The notes beneath the pieces were generated by a model, which was not told where the DNA came from, did no database searches, and was given only the letters and a program-made list of their open reading frames with translations. Below are positions 50,071-58,584 of a stretch of DNA of 64,000 bases, piece by piece. Positions within the stretch are counted from its first letter, which is position 1, and every line of letters begins with the position of its first letter. This stretch comes from Variovorax sp. J2L1-78 (GTDB lineage Bacteria; Pseudomonadota; Gammaproteobacteria; Burkholderiales; Burkholderiaceae_C). Where the stretch lies: the NCBI RefSeq assembly GCF_030317205.1, contig NZ_JASZYB010000003.1:558001-622000 (forward strand), in the 5' to 3' direction. The translations under genes were made by a program, and so were the position numbers.

Positions 50071-51157
50071 GGGCCACCTCCGTGGGTGTGTCGGCGAGGT
50101 CCGGGAAATCGGGCGGCGGCACGTAGCCCGAGCCCGGCTGCCAGCGCAGGCAGGCCGCACCGTGGCCCGCGGCGGTCTCGATGAAGTCCGGTTGCGTCTG
50201 GCTGCACACCGCTTGCGCGAAGGCGCAGCGCGTGTGGAAGCGGCAGCCCGAGGGCGGGTCGATCGGGTTGGGCGGATCGCCCGAGAGCGGCGCCTCGGTC
50301 GTGCGCTGCATCGGGTCGCCGCTGGGCATCGAGCGCAGCAGCGCGCGCGTGTAGGGGTGGCGCGGCGCGTCGAACACCTGCGTCGCGGTGCCCACCTCGA
50401 CCACCTGGCCGAGGTACATCACCAGCACGCGGTCCGACATGTACCGCACCACATGCAGGTCGTGGCTGATGAAGAGGTAGGTCAGGCCGAAGTCGCGCTT
50501 GAGGTCTTCGAGCAGGTTGAGCACCTGCGCCTCGACCGACTTGTCGAGCGCCGACACGGCTTCGTCGAGGATCACCAGGCGCGGCTCGAGCGCCAGGGCG
50601 CGCGCGATGTTCACGCGCTGGCGCTGGCCGCCCGACAGCTCGTGCGGGTAGCGCCCCGCGAAGCGCGCGGGCTCCAGGCCGACACGCGCGAGCAGGTCGT
50701 GCGCACGGTTGAGCGCATCGCGCGACGACACGCCGTGCACCGTCGGCCCGAAGGCGACCGAGTCCTCGATCGTCATGCGTGGATTGAGCGACGAATAGCT
50801 GTCCTGGAACACCATCTGCGTCTGGCGGCGGAAGTCGCGCAGCGGCAGCTCGCGTGCGCCGACGGTGGCGCCGTCGAACACCAGTTCGCCGCTGTCCTGC
50901 ACGATGAGCTGCATCAGGAGGCGTGCGGTGGTCGACTTGCCGCAGCCCGATTCGCCGACCACGCCGAGCGTCTCGCCCTTGCGGATCTCGAAGCTCACGC
51001 CATCGACGGCGCGCACTGCCGACTTGGGGCCGAAGCCCAGGCCGCTGCGCTTGAGGGGGAAGTGTTTTTTCAGGGCCTGCACGCGCATCAGCGGCTGGCG
51101 GGGACCGCCGATGTCGCGCGGGTCGACGGCCGCGGTGGTGGTGGTCATGTCGTTCAT
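50063..51157 (-). CDS. peptide-type ABC importer ATP-binding protein (DppF/OppF-like)
   Basis: 364 residues: Walker A GESGCGKS, signature LSGGQRQRVNIA, Walker B VILDEAVSALD and switch FISHDLH. The C-terminal GCRFHTRCAFAQAVC motif is typical of the oligopeptide ATPases. The usual EPTSALD is here EAVSALD, a variant common in DppF-like proteins. The ATG at 51157 overlaps the permease stop as ATGA. Forms a heterodimer with the DppD-like protein. Confidence 0.94.
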   Translation of the reverse strand: MNDMTTTTAAVDPRDIGGPRQPLMRVQALKKHFPLKRSGLGFGPKSAVRAVDGVSFEIRKGETLGVVGESGCGKSTTARLLMQLIVQDSGELVFDGATVGARELPLRDFRRQTQMVFQDSYSSLNPRMTIEDSVAFGPTVHGVSSRDALNRAHDLLARVGLEPARFAGRYPHELSGGQRQRVNIARALALEPRLVILDEAVSALDKSVEAQVLNLLEDLKRDFGLTYLFISHDLHVVRYMSDRVLVMYLGQVVEVGTATQVFDAPRHPYTRALLRSMPSGDPMQRTTEAPLSGDPPNPIDPPSGCRFHTRCAFAQAVCSQTQPDFIETAAGHGAACLRWQPGSGYVPPPDFPDLADTPTEVAHV

Positions 51158-52056
51158 TGCTTCACCTCCATCGCCGTGCGCAGGCCGTCGGCCAGCATGT
51201 TGAAGGACACGGAGGTGACGAAGATCAGCACGCCGGGCAGCGCGGCGATCAGCGGCTGGCTGTAGATGGCGGTGCGCAGCGTGTTGAGCATCAGGCCCCA
51301 CTCGGGCTGCGGCGGCTTCACGCCCAGACCCAGGAAGGACAGGCCCGAGGCCAGGATCATCGACACCGAGATCAGGCTGGTCGCGTACACGAAGATCGGC
51401 CCGATCACGTTGCCGAAGACATGCCGCCGCACGATGGTGAGGGCCGGTGCGCCCGACGCGCGGGCCGCATCGACGTAGTCGCTGCGCCGCACCTGCGTGG
51501 TCACGCTCTCGGCGATGCGCGCGATCTGCGGCACGAACACCACCGTCAGCGAAATCAGTGCGTTGGTGATGCCCGCACCCAGTGCGCCCGACAGCGCGAT
51601 GGCCAGCAGCACCGACGGGAAAGCGTAGAGCACGTCGATGCAACGCATGATGACCGTGTTGACCTTGCCCCCCGCGTAGCCCGCGAGGATGCCCAGCGCA
51701 CTGCCGATCACGAAGGCCATGATCACCGGTGCGATGCCCATGAAGAGCGACAGCCGCCCACCGAGCATCAGGCGCGACAGCAGGTCGCGGCCCAATTCGT
51801 CGGTGCCCAGCAAATAGTCCGGCGTGCCCACCGGCCGCAGCCGCTTGAACATCGAGGTGGCGAAGGGGTCGGCCGGCATGAGCCATGGCGCGAAGATGGC
51901 CACGAGGATCAGCAGCAGGATCACGGCTGCGGCGGTCATGGCGACCGGGTTGCGCACCAGGCGGCGCATGACGTTGGCGCCGTGGCTGCGCGAGCGCACG
52001 GCCTGGAGGGGAGCCGACGGCGCCGGGCCGGCGGCAGAGGTGAGGGTGGCGGACAT
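51154..52056 (-). CDS. peptide-type ABC importer permease (DppC-like)
   Basis: 300 residues with a cytoplasmic N-terminus and about six hydrophobic segments. The EAA loop region RSDYVDAARASGAPALTIV and the MPADPFATS stretch after the first helix are family-typical. It follows the DppB-like gene by 3 bp and is coupled to the ATPase gene downstream by an ATGA overlap. Confidence 0.94.
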   Translation of the reverse strand: MSATLTSAAGPAPSAPLQAVRSRSHGANVMRRLVRNPVAMTAAAVILLLILVAIFAPWLMPADPFATSMFKRLRPVGTPDYLLGTDELGRDLLSRLMLGGRLSLFMGIAPVIMAFVIGSALGILAGYAGGKVNTVIMRCIDVLYAFPSVLLAIALSGALGAGITNALISLTVVFVPQIARIAESVTTQVRRSDYVDAARASGAPALTIVRRHVFGNVIGPIFVYATSLISVSMILASGLSFLGLGVKPPQPEWGLMLNTLRTAIYSQPLIAALPGVLIFVTSVSFNMLADGLRTAMEVKQ

Positions 52057-52059
52057 CGT

Positions 52060-53013
52060 TCAGGCCCTTTCGATGCGTGGGTCGAACATGGTTTGCAGCA
52101 CGTCGACGATCAGGTTCAGCCCGACGAAGAACAGCGCCAGCACCAGGATTGTTCCCTGCAGCAGCGGCAGGTCGCGCTGGAAGATGGCCTGGTTCAGCAG
52201 GAAGCCGGTGCCCGGCCACGAGAACACGGTCTCGATCAGGATCGAGCCGCCCAGCAGGTAGCCCAGTTGCAGGCCCATCACGGCCAGGGCGGTCGGTGCG
52301 CAGTTCTTCACCACGTGCTTGAACACGCCGAAGTCGCCGAGCCCGCGGGCGCGCAGGCCGATCACGAACTCCTGCGACAGGATGTCGGCCACCAGCGCGC
52401 GCACCGTGCGCGCGACGATGCCCATGGGGATGAACGACATGGTGACCGCGGGCAGGATCAGGTACTTGACGTGTTCCGCGTCCCACTTCCACAGGCCCGA
52501 ACCGTCGGGCCCGGCGCCGGTGGCAGGCAGCCACATGAGCTTGGCCGAGAAGATGATGACCAGCACCATGCCGAGCCAGTAGTGCGGCAGGCTCACGCCG
52601 ATCACCGAGATGAAGGAGGCCGCACGGTCCATCCACGAGTTGCGGAAGTAGCCGGCGACGAAACCGAAAAGCGAGCCGAAGGCGAAGCCGATCAGCGTGG
52701 CCAGGGCGGCCAGCATGAAGGTGTTGCCCACGGCCTTGAAGACTTCCTGGGTCACCGGCCGCGCGGTGGCGATGGAGGTGCCCAGGTCGCCGTGCAGCGC
52801 GCGCCAGATCCACTGCGCGAACTGCACGGGCCAGGGCCGGTCGAAGCCATAGAGCTTCATCATCTGCTGCTGCAGATCGACCGAGGCATCGGCCGGCAGG
52901 ATCGACACCAGCGGGTCGCCCGGCGCGATGTGCACCAGCATGAAGCACAGGAAGGACACGCCCAGCATGATGGGCAGGGCGTAGCCGATGCGGCGCAATA
53001 GATAACTGATCAT
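52060..53013 (-). CDS. peptide-type ABC importer permease (DppB-like)
   Basis: 317 residues. It starts MISYLLRRIGYALPIMLGVS, the DppB hallmark, followed by a periplasmic loop with APGDPL and five further hydrophobic segments. The EAA loop reads FVIGLRARGLGDFGVFKHV. It is the first permease gene after the solute-binding gene, from which it is separated by 153 bp holding palindromic element copy 3 and a second hairpin. Confidence 0.94.
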   Translation of the reverse strand: MISYLLRRIGYALPIMLGVSFLCFMLVHIAPGDPLVSILPADASVDLQQQMMKLYGFDRPWPVQFAQWIWRALHGDLGTSIATARPVTQEVFKAVGNTFMLAALATLIGFAFGSLFGFVAGYFRNSWMDRAASFISVIGVSLPHYWLGMVLVIIFSAKLMWLPATGAGPDGSGLWKWDAEHVKYLILPAVTMSFIPMGIVARTVRALVADILSQEFVIGLRARGLGDFGVFKHVVKNCAPTALAVMGLQLGYLLGGSILIETVFSWPGTGFLLNQAIFQRDLPLLQGTILVLALFFVGLNLIVDVLQTMFDPRIERA

Positions 53014-53034
53014 GTGGGCGCGCTTTTTATTCAG

Positions 53035-53057
53035 AGGCCGTCTCTAAGGGACGGCCT
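53035..53057. other. hairpin next to family A copy 3
   Basis: AGGCCGTC (53035-53042) pairs with GACGGCCT (53050-53057), a perfect 8-bp stem with a 7-nt loop. Together with the adjacent palindromic element it gives a stack of hairpins between the solute-binding and permease genes. Confidence 0.5.
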
Positions 53058-53067
53058 TCATTCCAGG

Positions 53068-53135
53068 AACACCGCGGAACCGGCTTTGCCGGGCCGCTGG
53101 TGTTGCCCCCGGTAGGGGGTGGGAGTCGCGACACG
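53068..53135. repeat. palindromic intergenic element, family A, copy 3
   Basis: Hairpin AACACC-GCGG-AA-CCGGC-TTT-GCCGG-G-CCGC-T-GGTGTT (53068-53104), second hairpin CCCCC-GGTA-GGGGG (53106-53119), then GCGACACG (53128-53135). It lies between the solute-binding gene and the first permease gene of the peptide-type importer. Confidence 0.8.
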
Positions 53136-53166
53136 ACGTGCGCAGCGACCTGGGGGCGAGCCCCGT

Positions 53167-54846
53167 TCAATCCATCGACATGGTGGCCAGGTCGATGAAC
53201 CAGCTTTGCGGCTGCACCACGCCCTTGATCTTCGGCGACAGCGCGCGCGGACCGACGTCGTGTGCCACGAAGAGGAACGGCGCCTCGTCGATGATGCGCG
53301 CCTGCAGCGCGGCCAGGGCCACGTCGCGTTGCTTGTCGTCGAAGGTGGTGCGGGCCTTGTCGACCAGGGCGTCGACTTCCGGGTTGCTGAAGTAGCCCCA
53401 GTTGTTCGACACCGGCGGGAAGGCCTTGGTGCTCACGAAGCGCACCATCGCGAAGAACGGGTCCATCGTCGCCGCGCTCACGTTGGTGGCGTGCGCGCCA
53501 TGGGCGCCCGGGTCCTTCGCGCCGAGGCGCCAGCTGGAGAAGAGCGTGTTCCATTCGACCACGTCGAACTGCACGTCGAAGAAGCATTCCTTCAGGCTCT
53601 GCTGGATGAACTCGTTCATCGGCAGCGGCTGCATCTGGCCCGAGCCCGACGCGGAGGTCTGCACCTTCACCTTGACCGGCTTGGCGGCCGAGTAGCCGGC
53701 TTCGGTCATCAGCTTCTTGGCGGCGGCCGGGTCGTACTTGATCTGGAAGCTGGGGTTGCCGCGCCACGGGTTGCCGGGCTCGGCCACGCCGGTGGCCTCG
53801 ACCATCAGGCCGCCGAGCAGTTCCTTGAGCGCCGTGCGGTTCAGGCACAGGTTGGCGGCGTAGCGCACCTTCTTGTCGGCGAAGGGCGAGTCCGGCAGCA
53901 TCGAGAACTGCCACGGCCACAGGTGCGGCTGCAGGTTCTGGTAGAGCTTGAAGCCGCGGCCCTTGATGGTCTCGAGCGCGTCGGGCGACGGTGCCTCGAT
54001 CCAGTCGACCTGGCCCGACAGCAGCGCGGCGGTGCGCGAGGAGGCCTCCGGCAGCGGCAGCATCACGACGCGGTCGATCTTGGGGCGGCGCTTGGCGTCC
54101 CAGTAGTCGGGGTTCTTCACGATCTCGAGGCGTTCGCGCGGCACGAACTTCGAGGCCTTGAACGGGCCGGTGCCGGAGGCGTCGGCCGCGAAGGCGGTCC
54201 AGGCGGCCTTGCTGCGCTCGGCGGTGCCGGTCACGCTCGGGGGCACGGCGGCCAGCTTCTTTTCCCAGTGCACGGGCGAGGCCATGAACAGGTTGGTGAG
54301 GTTGATCGGCAGGAACGAATCGGGTTCGGACGTGGTGAGCTCGACGGTCAGGTCGTCGATCTTGCGCGCGGTGCGCAGCGTGGGCATGCGCGAGGCGGTC
54401 ACGCCGATCTGCGCCGGGTCGAATTGCGGCGCGTCCTTGCGCAGCACCTTGTCGACGTTCCAGACCACGGCATCGGCGTTGAAGGGCGAACCGTCATGGA
54501 ATTTGACGCCGGGACGCAGCTTGAAGATCCACTTGGTGCGGTCCTTCTCGTCGACGGCCCACGACACGGCCAGGTCGGGGATCACCACGCTGGCCTTGGT
54601 GGCCGAGCTCAGGTCCCACTGCGTCAGGCTGTCGTACATCGGGATGCCGGTGAAGCGGTTGCCCTCGTAGCCCTGGTCGGGCTGGCCCGAGGTGCGCGGG
54701 ATGTCGCCGGCCGTCATGGCGATGCGCATCACCTTTTCCTGGGCGAGCGCGGCGGTGCTCGCGAGCGACAGGGCAGCGATCAGCAAGGCGCCGGTGCGCG
54801 CGCCGAAGCGTGGGGCGGGCAGCGGCGACAAGGAATGGAACTTCAT
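53167..54846 (-). CDS. peptide-type ABC importer solute-binding protein (SBP_bac_5)
   Basis: Periplasmic receptor of the importer, 559 residues. The signal peptide ends near STAALAQEK. The family pattern VKFHDGSPFNADAVVWNVDKV identifies SBP_bac_5, whose ligands include di- and oligopeptides, nickel, glutathione and other amides. The ATG at 54846 gives a normal signal peptide. Its promoter region carries the 14-bp motif shared with the iclR promoter. The linked amidase suggests an amide- or peptide-like ligand. Confidence 0.93.
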   Translation of the reverse strand: MKFHSLSPLPAPRFGARTGALLIAALSLASTAALAQEKVMRIAMTAGDIPRTSGQPDQGYEGNRFTGIPMYDSLTQWDLSSATKASVVIPDLAVSWAVDEKDRTKWIFKLRPGVKFHDGSPFNADAVVWNVDKVLRKDAPQFDPAQIGVTASRMPTLRTARKIDDLTVELTTSEPDSFLPINLTNLFMASPVHWEKKLAAVPPSVTGTAERSKAAWTAFAADASGTGPFKASKFVPRERLEIVKNPDYWDAKRRPKIDRVVMLPLPEASSRTAALLSGQVDWIEAPSPDALETIKGRGFKLYQNLQPHLWPWQFSMLPDSPFADKKVRYAANLCLNRTALKELLGGLMVEATGVAEPGNPWRGNPSFQIKYDPAAAKKLMTEAGYSAAKPVKVKVQTSASGSGQMQPLPMNEFIQQSLKECFFDVQFDVVEWNTLFSSWRLGAKDPGAHGAHATNVSAATMDPFFAMVRFVSTKAFPPVSNNWGYFSNPEVDALVDKARTTFDDKQRDVALAALQARIIDEAPFLFVAHDVGPRALSPKIKGVVQPQSWFIDLATMSMD

Positions 54847-54920
54847 GGGAGGTCGACCTTTGAGTTGCGGGTGAGCGGTTGACGAAGCAAGTGACATGCC
54901 AAAGCTAATCGCATTGGCAA

Positions 54921-54955
54921 AATCGTTTATCGATATCTATCTACGCTTAAACGAT
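54921..54955 (-). promoter_or_regulatory. IclR operator candidate upstream of the importer operon
   Basis: AATCGTTTATCGAT (54921-54934) is identical to a 14-mer upstream of the iclR gene (55821-55834). Its ATCGTTTA half recurs in inverse form as TAAACGAT (54948-54955). The region is strikingly AT-rich for this genome and lies 75 bp upstream of the solute-binding start codon. Confidence 0.65.
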
Positions 54956-54969
54956 AAAAAGGGGCGATT

Positions 54970-55800
54970 TCAGTGCGCCACGGCGCTCGAGATGGCGCGC
55001 GCGCACTCGATCACCATCGGCGCGAGCTTCCGCTGAGCTTCTTCGAGCGTCCACCGGCTGGTGGGCGGCGACACATGCACGGCGCCGAGCGCTTCGCCCT
55101 TGCGGTTGAGGATGGGTGCGCCGATGCCCATGTCGCCGAGGAACAGTTCCTCGGCATTGGTTGCGTAGCCCACGCGCCGGCATTCGACGATGCGCGCCAT
55201 GATGGCCTTCACGTCGGTGAGCGTGGCCGGCGTGCGCGGTGTACGGTCCGAGGCCTGCAGCAGCGCCAGCACCTGTTCGTCGGGCAGGCTGCTGAGCCAG
55301 GCGCGGCCCGAACTGGTGCAGTACATCGGAATGCGCATGCCCACGGGCGTCTGCACGGGAATGAACTTCGAGGTCACCAGCTGTGCAACGTAGACCATCT
55401 CGGTGCCGACCGGCTCGGTCACGCTGGCCGTCTCGCCGCTGGCGTTGGCGAGCTGCGCCAGGTACGGGTTGGCCGTCTGGATGAGCGCGTTGGCCGCCAT
55501 GTAGTTGTAGCCCAGCTCGATGGTGCGCGGCAGCAGCTGGAAGCGCCGCGTCTGCGGATGCTTGCCCACGTAGCCGAGCACCTGCAGCGTGTGCACGGTG
55601 CGCTGCGCCGAGCCTTTGCTCATGGCGGTGCGCTCGGCCAGCTCGGCCAGCGTCATCGTGCGGTGCGCACCGTCGAAGGCGCGCAGCACGGCGAGGCCCT
55701 TCTCGAGCGACTGGTTGAAGAGCGGGTCCGGCGACCGGGCCGACGGTGAGGGCGACGCCGTGGGGCGGCGTGCGGTGCGAGCAGGCGTCTTGCTGGCCAT
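54970..55800 (-). CDS. IclR-family transcriptional regulator
   Basis: 276 residues. After a Ser/Thr/Pro/Ala-rich N-terminal tail of about 28 residues comes the winged helix (QSLEKGLAVLRAFDGAHRTM, LAERTAMSKGSAQRTVHTL). The effector domain follows, with MRIPMYCTSSGRAWLSSLP and GMGIGAPILNRKGEALGAVH-type landmarks. It lies directly upstream of the importer operon on the same strand and shares an operator-like motif with it, so it probably controls the importer and itself in response to the imported compound. Confidence 0.92.
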   Translation of the reverse strand: MASKTPARTARRPTASPSPSARSPDPLFNQSLEKGLAVLRAFDGAHRTMTLAELAERTAMSKGSAQRTVHTLQVLGYVGKHPQTRRFQLLPRTIELGYNYMAANALIQTANPYLAQLANASGETASVTEPVGTEMVYVAQLVTSKFIPVQTPVGMRIPMYCTSSGRAWLSSLPDEQVLALLQASDRTPRTPATLTDVKAIMARIVECRRVGYATNAEELFLGDMGIGAPILNRKGEALGAVHVSPPTSRWTLEEAQRKLAPMVIECARAISSAVAH

Positions 55801-55820
55801 AGCGTATGGGTATACCGACG

Positions 55821-55836
55821 AATCGTTTATCGATTC
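55821..55836 (-). promoter_or_regulatory. IclR operator candidate upstream of iclR
   Basis: AATCGTTTATCGATTC begins 21 bp upstream of the IclR-family start codon and includes the 14-mer also found at 54921. Its position overlaps the expected promoter, consistent with autoregulation. Confidence 0.65.
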
Positions 55837-55893
55837 CGTCGGGCGTGCACATTGCGTGCCAGCCGGTCGTGCGCCCAAGAGACAATGCCAGGC

Positions 55894-56937
55894 ATGAAGA
55901 CAAGCCCCGCCGACACCCTGACCCTCACCCGCCCCGACGACTGGCACCTGCACGTGCGCGACGGCGCCGCCCTCGAAGCCGTCGTGCCGCATTCCGCCCG
56001 CCAGGTGGGCCGCGCGCTGATCATGCCGAACCTGCGTCCGCCCGTGACCACCGCCGACCAGGCGCTGGCCTACCGCGAGCGCATCCTGGCCGCGATGCCC
56101 GCGGAGCGCGGCTTCGAGCCCGTGATGTCGCTGTACCTCACCGACAAGCTGCCCGCCGACGAGATCGCGCGCGCCGCCGATGCGGGTGTGAAGGCGCTCA
56201 AGCTGTACCCGGCCGGCGCCACTACCAACAGCGACGCCGGCGTGACCGACATCCGCAAGACCTACGCCACGCTCGAAGCCATGCAGAAGCACGGCCTGCT
56301 GCTGCTGGTGCACGGCGAGGTGACCGACCCGGCCATCGACCTGTTCGACCGCGAGGCCGTCTTCATCGACCGCGTGATGATCCCGCTGCGCCGCGACATG
56401 CCGGAGCTGAAGATCGTCTTCGAGCACCTGACCACGAAGGAAGGCGCGCATTACGTGCGCGACGCGGGCCAATTCACCACTGCCACCATCACCGCGCACC
56501 ACCTGCTCTACAACCGCAACGCGATCTTCACCGGCGGCATCCGCCCACACTACTACTGCCTGCCGGTGCTCAAGCGCGAGACGCACCGCGTCGCGCTGGT
56601 CGAGGCGGCCACCAGCGGCAGCGACCGTTTCTTCATGGGCACCGACAGCGCGCCGCACGCCGCCCACCTGAAGGAACACGCGCTCGGCTGCGCCGGCTGC
56701 TACACCGCGCTGAACGCGATCGAGCTCTACGCCCAGGCCTTCGACAACGCGGGTGCGCTCGACAAGCTCGAAGGCTTCGCCAGCTTCCACGGCGCCGACT
56801 TCTACGGCCTGCCGCGCAACACCGACACCATCACGCTCAAGCGCGAGACGTGGACCGTGCCAGAGACCGTGCCCTACGGCGAGGCGACGCTCAAACCCCT
56901 GGGCGGCGGCGAGACGCTCAACTGGAAACTGCAATGA
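55894..56937 (+). CDS. pyrC: dihydroorotase (class II)
   Basis: Closes carbamoyl-aspartate to dihydroorotate in pyrimidine synthesis. 347 residues, as in E. coli PyrC. Metal ligands are His18 and His20 (HLHVRDG), the carbamylated Lys102 (ALKLYPAGATT), His139 (HGE), His177 (EHLTT) and Asp250 (GTDSAPHA). The start at 55894 is chosen over 55885 by family N-terminus. It is coupled to the NYN-domain gene by an ATGA overlap. Confidence 0.96.
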   Translation: MKTSPADTLTLTRPDDWHLHVRDGAALEAVVPHSARQVGRALIMPNLRPPVTTADQALAYRERILAAMPAERGFEPVMSLYLTDKLPADEIARAADAGVKALKLYPAGATTNSDAGVTDIRKTYATLEAMQKHGLLLLVHGEVTDPAIDLFDREAVFIDRVMIPLRRDMPELKIVFEHLTTKEGAHYVRDAGQFTTATITAHHLLYNRNAIFTGGIRPHYYCLPVLKRETHRVALVEAATSGSDRFFMGTDSAPHAAHLKEHALGCAGCYTALNAIELYAQAFDNAGALDKLEGFASFHGADFYGLPRNTDTITLKRETWTVPETVPYGEATLKPLGGGETLNWKLQ

Positions 56938-57755
56938 ACACCACCCCCAAGGTCATGCTCCTGATCGACGCCGACAACGTCTCGGCCGACGTCATCGAGC
57001 AGGCCGTGCAGCGCACGTTGATCGAGCATGGCGCCGTGCACCTGCGCCGCGCCTACGGCAACGCCGAGACGGCGCTCAAGCACCAGGGCCTGTTCAAGCG
57101 GCTGTCGGTGCGGCCGATGGTCAACCTCTCGGCGGGCAAGAACAGCACCGACATCGCGCTGGCCGTCGACGCGATGGCGCTGGCGATCACCGAGCGGCCC
57201 GACGTGGTGGTGCTGGTGTCGTCCGACTCCGACTTCGCGCCGCTGGTGATCCGCCTGCGCGAGACCGGCTGCCGGGTCTGCGGCATCGGCCAGCAGGGCA
57301 AGACCGGCGAGGACACGATGGCGGTGTACGACGAATTCATCGACCTCGAGCACCACGGCGCCCGCGCCGCACCGGTCGCGCCTGCGCCGGCCCGCAAGAC
57401 CGCTGCGGCGCCAGCCGCAGCGGCCAAGACGGCACGCGCCAAGGCCGCGCCCGCGAAGAAAACCGCCGCCGCCCCGGCCGCCAAGAAAACAGCCCGCAAG
57501 ACCACCAAGGCCGTGAAGGCCCCGGCACGACGCGAGCCGGTGGTATCGGAGGCCGCCGAATTCATCCTGCAGGCGGTCCCGAACCTGCGCAAGGGCAACG
57601 ACGTGGCGCTGAACGACGCGGCGCAGGCGCTGCGCGCGGCCGGCCTGCTGGGCAAGCACGGCAGCTCGCTCAAGCTGTTCGACAAGCTGACCTCGGAGTT
57701 CGCCGTGCTGCAGCAGCCCGACCGCATCCGCTGGCTGGGTGCCTCCGACGCTTGA
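56934..57755 (+). CDS. NYN-domain protein with C-terminal OST-HTH/LOTUS-like domain
   Basis: Predicted ribonuclease-like protein of 273 residues. Residues 1-140 are an NYN (PIN-like) domain with Asp12 and Asp14 in LLIDADN and the acidic VSSDSDFAPL. Residues about 142-200 form a low-complexity Ala/Lys/Pro linker with repeated AAPAKK and KKTA units. The tail (about 204-273) looks like an OST-HTH/LOTUS RNA-binding domain. The combination suggests RNA binding and cleavage, targets unknown. It is coupled to pyrC by ATGA and to the next gene by an overlapping or adjacent start. Confidence 0.85.
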   Translation: MNTTPKVMLLIDADNVSADVIEQAVQRTLIEHGAVHLRRAYGNAETALKHQGLFKRLSVRPMVNLSAGKNSTDIALAVDAMALAITERPDVVVLVSSDSDFAPLVIRLRETGCRVCGIGQQGKTGEDTMAVYDEFIDLEHHGARAAPVAPAPARKTAAAPAAAAKTARAKAAPAKKTAAAPAAKKTARKTTKAVKAPARREPVVSEAAEFILQAVPNLRKGNDVALNDAAQALRAAGLLGKHGSSLKLFDKLTSEFAVLQQPDRIRWLGASDA

Positions 57756-57760
57756 CGACG

Positions 57761-58531
57761 GTGCGCGTCGATTGGGCGCGCCCGTGGCTGGCGCACTGCC
57801 GGACGCTCGGCGCGGCCGCCGAGCACCACGCGCGGCACCACACCGTCGCTGCCGCACTGCAGGCGGCCACCCTGTCGCCCCCGGTGCGCTTCGTGGCGCA
57901 GGACGCGCTGCCGCCCGGCGAGCCCTACGAGGCGCACATCTTCCGCACCGGCGAGGTGCCGACGCGCGACAACCTGCACGACTTCTTCAACGGCCTGGCG
58001 TGGCTGCACTTTCCGCAGGCCAAGCGTCGCCTGAACGAACTGCAGGCTGCCGAGATCGACCAGCACGGCGTCGGCGCCCGCCGCGGCCCGTTGCGCGACG
58101 CGCTGACCCTGTTCGACGAGAACGGCGCGGTGCTCGACGCGCCGCCCGTGCTGTGGGAGGCGCTGGTCGCGCGCGACTGGCACCGCCTGTTCGTCACCGA
58201 GCGCGCACGCTGGGCCGAGGCGCACCTCCTCCTTTTCGGCCATGCGCTGCTCGAGAAGCTGGCCACGCCGCGCAAAGGCCTGACGGCGCATGTGCTCTTC
58301 GCCCCCGGCGCGAGCCAGTCGATCTACCCTCGCGACGAATGCATGGCCGACGCGCTGTCGGCGACGCACCTGGCGACCAAGCCTTTCGTGCCCTTGCCGG
58401 TGATCGGCGTGCCCGGCTGGTGGCCCGAGAACACGAGCCTTTGCTTTTATGATGACCCCGACGTCTTTCGTCCGCGCCGGCCTTCAGAACCGACAACAAC
58501 GCCCTCGGGCCCGCGCCGCCAGGCCGCTTGA
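57761..58531 (+). CDS. DUF3025 protein
   Basis: Function unknown. 256 residues from the GTG at 57761; a TTG at 57752 would overlap the upstream stop as TTGA and add three residues, and the choice is open. Landmarks are PTRDNLHDFFNGLAWLHFPQ, DENGAVLDAP and LFGHALLEKL, which match the DUF3025 family as I know it. The C-terminal 20 residues are Pro/Arg/Ser-rich. It sits in a pyrC-NYN-DUF3025 chain. Confidence 0.8.
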   Translation: MRVDWARPWLAHCRTLGAAAEHHARHHTVAAALQAATLSPPVRFVAQDALPPGEPYEAHIFRTGEVPTRDNLHDFFNGLAWLHFPQAKRRLNELQAAEIDQHGVGARRGPLRDALTLFDENGAVLDAPPVLWEALVARDWHRLFVTERARWAEAHLLLFGHALLEKLATPRKGLTAHVLFAPGASQSIYPRDECMADALSATHLATKPFVPLPVIGVPGWWPENTSLCFYDDPDVFRPRRPSEPTTTPSGPRRQAA

Positions 58532-58584
58532 AGCGGGCTGCGCCGCCCCCAATTGAGCGACAGTTTCCCCACGGAGAAATCAAC

